NCBI GenBank assembly: GCA_022702705.1
Contig: JAKZJZ010000085.1
Coordinates: 31,084 to 95,083 of the forward strand
DNA from: Papilionanthe hookeriana x Papilionanthe teres
Lineage: Eukaryota; Streptophyta; Magnoliopsida; Asparagales; Orchidaceae
Length of the DNA stretch: 64,000 nt
Reading direction: 5' to 3'
Shown here: positions 60,113 to 64,000 of the stretch, in pieces
Numbering within the stretch: position 1 is the first letter of the stretch
Layout: the number at the start of each line of letters is the position of its first letter
Notes under the pieces: generated by a model
What the model saw: only the letters and a program-made list of their open reading frames with translations
The model's database searches: none
What the model was told of the DNA's origin: nothing
Made by a program: the position numbers and the translations under genes

Positions 60113-61742
60113 TGACCCAACTCATATGCAGAGTGCGTAATTTTAATTTTTGTAACAAGTATATGATATATTCTTTTAATCACAGGATTTATCAACACGA
60201 AGTATACATATCGTTCGAAGTAATACGGAGCTTAGTGGGTACGATATTGATCACACAAGAGAATATTTTAGAGGCTACAGACTTAGGATTATGAAATCAA
60301 TTAGAATTACAACTAAACCGAAATTGCCTATACATCACTAATATGCAATTGATAATACTATGAAGTTTAAATTAAACTAGTTCTACTAACATATAACTAA
60401 TTTTACTAAAGTGAAGTTCAAATATAAATAATCAAGAATCTTTTGCCTTTGTTAAGATATTTAAGTGAATAAATAATTAAAATTAGTTTAAAATTGTGTT
60501 AGTAAATAGGAGCATACCTATTCTATGCCCTTTGGTCCGGGCATAAAGAAATTAATCCTATGCTTAGTTACTTGAATCTGCGGCTAGTTTGGGAGGATAC
60601 TGCTCTCCTTCGAAGCTCCCACGTTCCTGGCACATTAACATCTACATTTTAGCACCCAAATGATAGGACCGAATTGAGGATTTAACACTGTCACTCTAAA
60701 ATCTCAAACTACGCCAAATGATATTGTTTTCTATTTATTTGCTGCTTCCAAGGATTTTGATCTCTAGTGAATCTCGGATGTAATCTTAACTATAGTTGTC
60801 GAACTCAACGATTTTAACTTTTCAATTGGTACAGTTGAGAAAGCAAGCGAAATTAAGTAAAATATTATCCCAACTTCTTTTAAACTTTTATGGCACACTA
60901 ATTTAAATTATCATCTCTCACAAAAATATCAAAACTAGGAGGAAGACGAACGACTACTCAGAATTCATGGAGAGGATGCGATAAAACTTGAATTTCATAT
61001 ATAAAGTAAAGTTCTACGAAACAAAAGTAAATAAACGCAACTTATCTTAAATTCCTCCCCAAGTAAACTCCTTAAACTTCCTCTGAATCTCTTTTTTTCT
61101 TAATAGTATGTGGAATTCTCCTTCAAAGTGGCAATGCAGATGAGATCTCTTACTTCCCTTCCACTCTTACAATCCTTCGAAGAATTCCTCTCGATATCTC
61201 TCTTTGAACTCACTATTTAACACTTACTAATAACAATGGAAAATAGTGGACTCTCTAATTAAACACTAATTATCTATTAGAAGAATCTAATAAAACTTTT
61301 TACAGACTCTTAGTGACTTTAGAGGACTCCAAAAGGATATTTTTTTTGTTCTAAAATGGTTCTTTTAAAGTTGTTGAAGAGTCTCAAAGGTTTTCCAAGC
61401 ATCCCTTCAAAAATCGTCCACATTTAACGTATTTTATGAAAAGAAGCTGCCCGATCACTGCGTCCGGCAGTATACGAGCTCATATTCGGCGGCGCCCCAG
61501 AAACAATGCTTTGAAGCGGCCCCATGTCGACGGCCTAGATCTGTAAGTGAGGCGCTGCAATCCAAATTTTCATAATTTAACCATTTTTACTCCAAATTCG
61601 TTACTTTTTGCATATTTTCGCTTCATTATCCTTAAATCTTCATACCTGTAGAAAAACACCAAAAATACCCTTCTTTAAAGTGTAATATCATCAAAATCAG
61701 TATAAAATAAGCATGAAAATCTTAACATTTTTTTCTTGGTCA
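60113..61742 (-). repeat. Element C 5' LTR (1.63 kb)
   Basis: Direct copy of 48,102-49,733, same length within 2 bp. In element orientation it starts TGACCAAG at 61,742 and ends GGGTCA at 60,113. A GC-rich island lies at 61,455-61,555. Promoter and R limits cannot be fixed by eye. Confidence 0.92.
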
Positions 61743-61747
61743 TGGGG
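61743..61747 (+). repeat. Right target-site duplication of element C (tgggg)
   Basis: Exact match to 48,097-48,101. Confidence 0.9.
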
Positions 61748-63016
61748 TCGAACCCCCAATAGGTGTGTCAGCGAGCAAATCTCACTAGTGGAATCTACGG
61801 CGCGAAGGGGACCCCGAGCGGGATCATACTTCCTCCTTTACGTACCTCTCGGGTTCGATCACAATGTGATCAGATTGACCCACTCTTCTTCAAAGTTAAA
61901 AGCTCCGCACCTTGACACATAAAAAACCGAAAAAGCTAAAAAAAAAGATAATAAATTGAATTTTCTCCCAATCCACAGAAGGACCTTTATTCGTAGTGTT
62001 TGCACTATGATGACATGGTTTTTGGCCCTCACTAACTTTCGGAATGTTTCGTCGGCAGTTAAAAATGTTAGCTCCTACACTGACTTTCTCCTGCAACTTA
62101 CCCTCCTCCCGCGAAGATAGTATTGCGGTGTCGATGATCCGGTTGGGGTCGGCTTCAATGAGTTTGAAGTCGTGCTCGGTAAAACTCCATTCATAGTCGT
62201 GGTAGCCACTCCTGAAAATTTAAGAACCATGCGCGGAGTCATGAAGATTTCCCTTATGCTAAGAGGTGCGGATAACTACGCCGTCGATAGAATTGTCTGT
62301 GCCTAGAAAAGAGTTTTACGCCTCTGTGCTGCCGGCTTTTGCCATCTTGCACCTACTTTCCCATGTTGCCAAATGGAAAGGGATACTACGAGAAGAGGAT
62401 TCTGAAAATACCCTCATAGCTCCGTTGCCGATCTTTAAAGTTGGATCGAGTTCTAGACCTCACCTGTTAAATCAAAATCTCAAAAAAAGAAACCCTTGAT
62501 GACGGATTTGCCCGAAATTTGCCAAAACACAAGTCATCGTCTGCTGGTGGTCGGTAGGATTCACAGCGGGAGGAACTCGGTTTACCGAACACCTCTTCTC
62601 TTCTTCGAGGTAGTACGTTCCACCGTTAGGCGCGCTACTGGAGATGAAAGCCTTCATAAGATTGTCATTGTCTTCCCGACACCACATGGTCATGATAAGA
62701 TGAGGAGAAGGCCCCACACTGTGCACGTGCTCGCACTCTTCTACGGAAGTTATGTCTAAAATAGAGGGTTGTTCGTCGCGAGCCTGCGAAGAGAATGGGA
62801 TGTGCGAAATCCCCGAAATCGAGAGATAAAAAAGAGTGCAGGAAATGGAAAGACCCGTACGGAATTTCGTCAGTTTTCGTTTGGGGGAGAAAAACATTGA
62901 GCCTGGCCCCACTACGGATAATACTACTATAAATAAAGTCGATTAAGTGCGACTGGTCGAGAGTACCAGCGTAAGGTGATCATAGGGAATCTCGGAAGAG
63001 AAAGAATAGGAGAGGA
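61748..63016 (+). other. Element A leader, second part (possible decayed ORF1)
   Basis: Continuation of the leader after element C. The join resembles 23,950-23,970 in B (ccccactataggt there, cccccaataggt here). About 1.27 kb follow before gag. A plus-strand frame at about 62,132-62,310 has a hydrophobic run (FEVVLGKTPFIVVVATPEN) and may be part of an Ogre ORF1, whose role is unknown. The 62,266-62,499 and 62,496-62,759 plus frames and the 62,472-62,912 minus frame have no motif that I know. Confidence 0.5.
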
Positions 63017-64000
63017 GTGTTCTCCTCCGTACATGGTCTACACACTAGGGAGCACACTTCCCCTTGTCACTCCGATGTCCCCGCTGAGACGCCTTGTCTC
63101 GGGACGTCGACTTTTATGAGGAAAGTGTGGTTACTGAGAGGTGTTGTACCAGTACATTCTAAAAGGTCTGTTAATCGCAAAGTGTTTCATGAGTCCGATG
63201 TTCCCTTTGCCACTGCTGCCATTGCTTCTGAATCAGTTGCAGAGAAGAGTGATAACACAGGGAAGCCTACAGACTTAAAACTGACTAAGGAGAAAACAGT
63301 TGATGATAGAGTTCGAAAGCTCCGAGCAAAAATTTTTGAGTTAGCTAAACAACAAGGTTTAGATATCAATGAAGAGGATTATTTCTTGTTAGATTACATG
63401 AATGAAGAGTTAATGGAAATCAATATGGTCGAAACTCGGTCAAAGTCATCTGTGCACGAAGCTCCTAGTAAGGAGAACGCCGTGTATGAACTGCGGAGCA
63501 CCGTCCTAACAAGAGATGAACAGATTGACCATCTGGAGAAAAAAGTAGAGGAGATGACCGTTGCCATGACTGCCATGGCTACACTCCAAGGACAGTCACA
63601 ACCACGACCTGCAGCTTCTGCAGAGGTCAATCAGCCTGAGATCATACACATCGCCAATGAATGAAAGGAGGTCTCTTCAGCTAATGAAGATGAACCACAA
63701 AGAAGAAATTCGACTCCGAATCCACCAGAAAAAAACATTAAATAGATGGTCAAACTGCAAGTTCGGGAGGCCTTGGTTCAGTATAAAGGAGGTGCATCAG
63801 TTTCAAAGGGTAGACCATACCTAGAGGAGTTCAGTGTCGTTCCTTACCCCAAAGGCTTCGTGCCCCCGACTTTCAAGACGTTTGACGGGACAGGGAATCC
63901 TCGTCAGTACATAGCACATTTCAGAGCCAGCTGTTGCAAAATAGGAGGAAGTGAAGCTTTATTGTTTCGTTAGTTTGTCTGTAGCCTATCAGGAATAGCT
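63017..64000 (+). pseudogene. Element A gag, 5' part, runs off the window
   Basis: An open frame at 63,017-63,664 (215 codons) contains a charged region with DDRVRKLRAKIFELAKQQG, then INMVETRSKSS and a coiled-coil-like run ending EIIHIANE, matching the N-terminal gag of element B. After a TGA at 63,662 the same frame continues past a TAG at 63,743 into MVKLQVREALVQYKGG, PPTFKTFDGTGNPRQYIAHF and, after another TAG at 63,971, FVCSLSGIA, the gag core that matches B at 25,860-26,000. Thus three stops, but no frameshift, break it in this window. The true start may be the internal ATG near 63,116. Confidence 0.85.

Larger units (their letters stand above)
48102..61742 (-). mobile_element. Element C: complete 13.6-kb Athila-like Ty3/gypsy retrotransposon
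   Basis: Flanked by a perfect tgggg duplication. On the minus strand: 5' LTR 60,113-61,742, Asp-type PBS 60,093-60,110, gag, protease, RT, RNase H, integrase, two post-pol ORFs (ORFa, ORFb), 'gaggacaag' motif, PPT and 3' LTR 48,102-49,733. LTR ends are TGACCC and TGGGTCA, inverted repeats of each other. Gag and pol wording is Athila. All ORFs have stops or frameshifts. The element is inserted in the leader of element A. Confidence 0.93.
13761..64000 (+). mobile_element. Element A: old Ogre-like retrotransposon, split by elements B and C
   Basis: Its 5' LTR starts with TGTTTACCTCAC at 13,761 and is interrupted at 16,325 by element B. It resumes at 43,636 and ends before the PBS at 47,857. The junction is clear from alignment to B's own LTR: 'cattcggagctatcgaggtt' there corresponds to '..ttcggagcc' left of B plus '(ta)gccgtctaggtt' right of B. 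The leader runs to 48,101, is interrupted by element C, and continues from 61,748 to gag at the window end. Pol and the 3' LTR lie outside. LTR length without B is about 6.8 kb. Confidence 0.88.

Noticed and set aside
61743..61900. tRNA-like T-arm words (gggtcgaaccccc; gggttcgatc) after element C
   Set aside because: No acceptor, D or anticodon stems can be drawn around either word; the first is formed by the target duplication joined to the element A leader.
62472..62912. 146-codon minus-strand open frame
   Set aside because: No motif; lies opposite decayed plus-strand leader sequence of element A, and element orientation is plus.

Overview
This window is a plant nuclear region built almost wholly of LTR retrotransposons nested in one another. 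I found no host gene, tRNA, rRNA or CRISPR array. The evidence for a plant is Ty3/gypsy elements of two plant lineages: Athila-like elements with post-pol ORFs ending in an acidic tail, and a very large Tat/Ogre-like family with a tRNA-Arg-type primer site, two RNase H domains and tandem repeats before the 3' LTR. A large-genome seed plant, probably a eudicot, is my inference; nothing fixes the species. Nearly every coding region is broken by frameshifts and stops. Layout, left to right. (E) 1-5,245: minus-strand Athila-like element, cut inside its reverse transcriptase (RT) at 5,245 and running off the window on the left. (F) 5,246-6,230: last 1 kb of an Ogre-like LTR. (D) 6,231-11,218: plus-strand Athila-like 3' half, its LTR, then a primer-binding site (PBS). 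11,448-12,480: degenerate ~88-bp tandem array. 12,481-13,760: unassigned. (A) from 13,761: an old Ogre-like element. Its 5' LTR is 13,761-16,325 plus 43,636-47,856, its PBS is at 47,857, and its interior is 47,876-48,101 plus 61,748 to the window end, where gag begins. (B) 16,326-43,635: a complete 27.3-kb element of the same family inserted inside A's LTR. (C) 48,102-61,742: a complete 13.6-kb minus-strand Athila-like element inserted in A's leader, with a perfect 5-bp target duplication (tgggg). Element B has 7.39-kb and 7.34-kb LTRs around a gag-protease-RT-RNase H-second RNase H-integrase order, followed by a post-pol region and about sixteen 83-bp tandem repeats. Element C reads LTR-PBS-gag-protease-RT-RNase H-integrase-ORFa-ORFb-PPT-LTR on the minus strand, with two related post-pol ORFs. 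The observation I rate highest is a chain of up to seven RNA hairpins in the last ~0.9 kb of the Ogre-like LTR, just before the PBS. I compared it by eye in four LTR copies (F, both LTRs of B, and A). The stems are kept while their sequences change, including compensatory changes, and two adjacent hairpins sit exactly 10 nt apart in all four. This looks like a selected RNA structure in the element's transcript.
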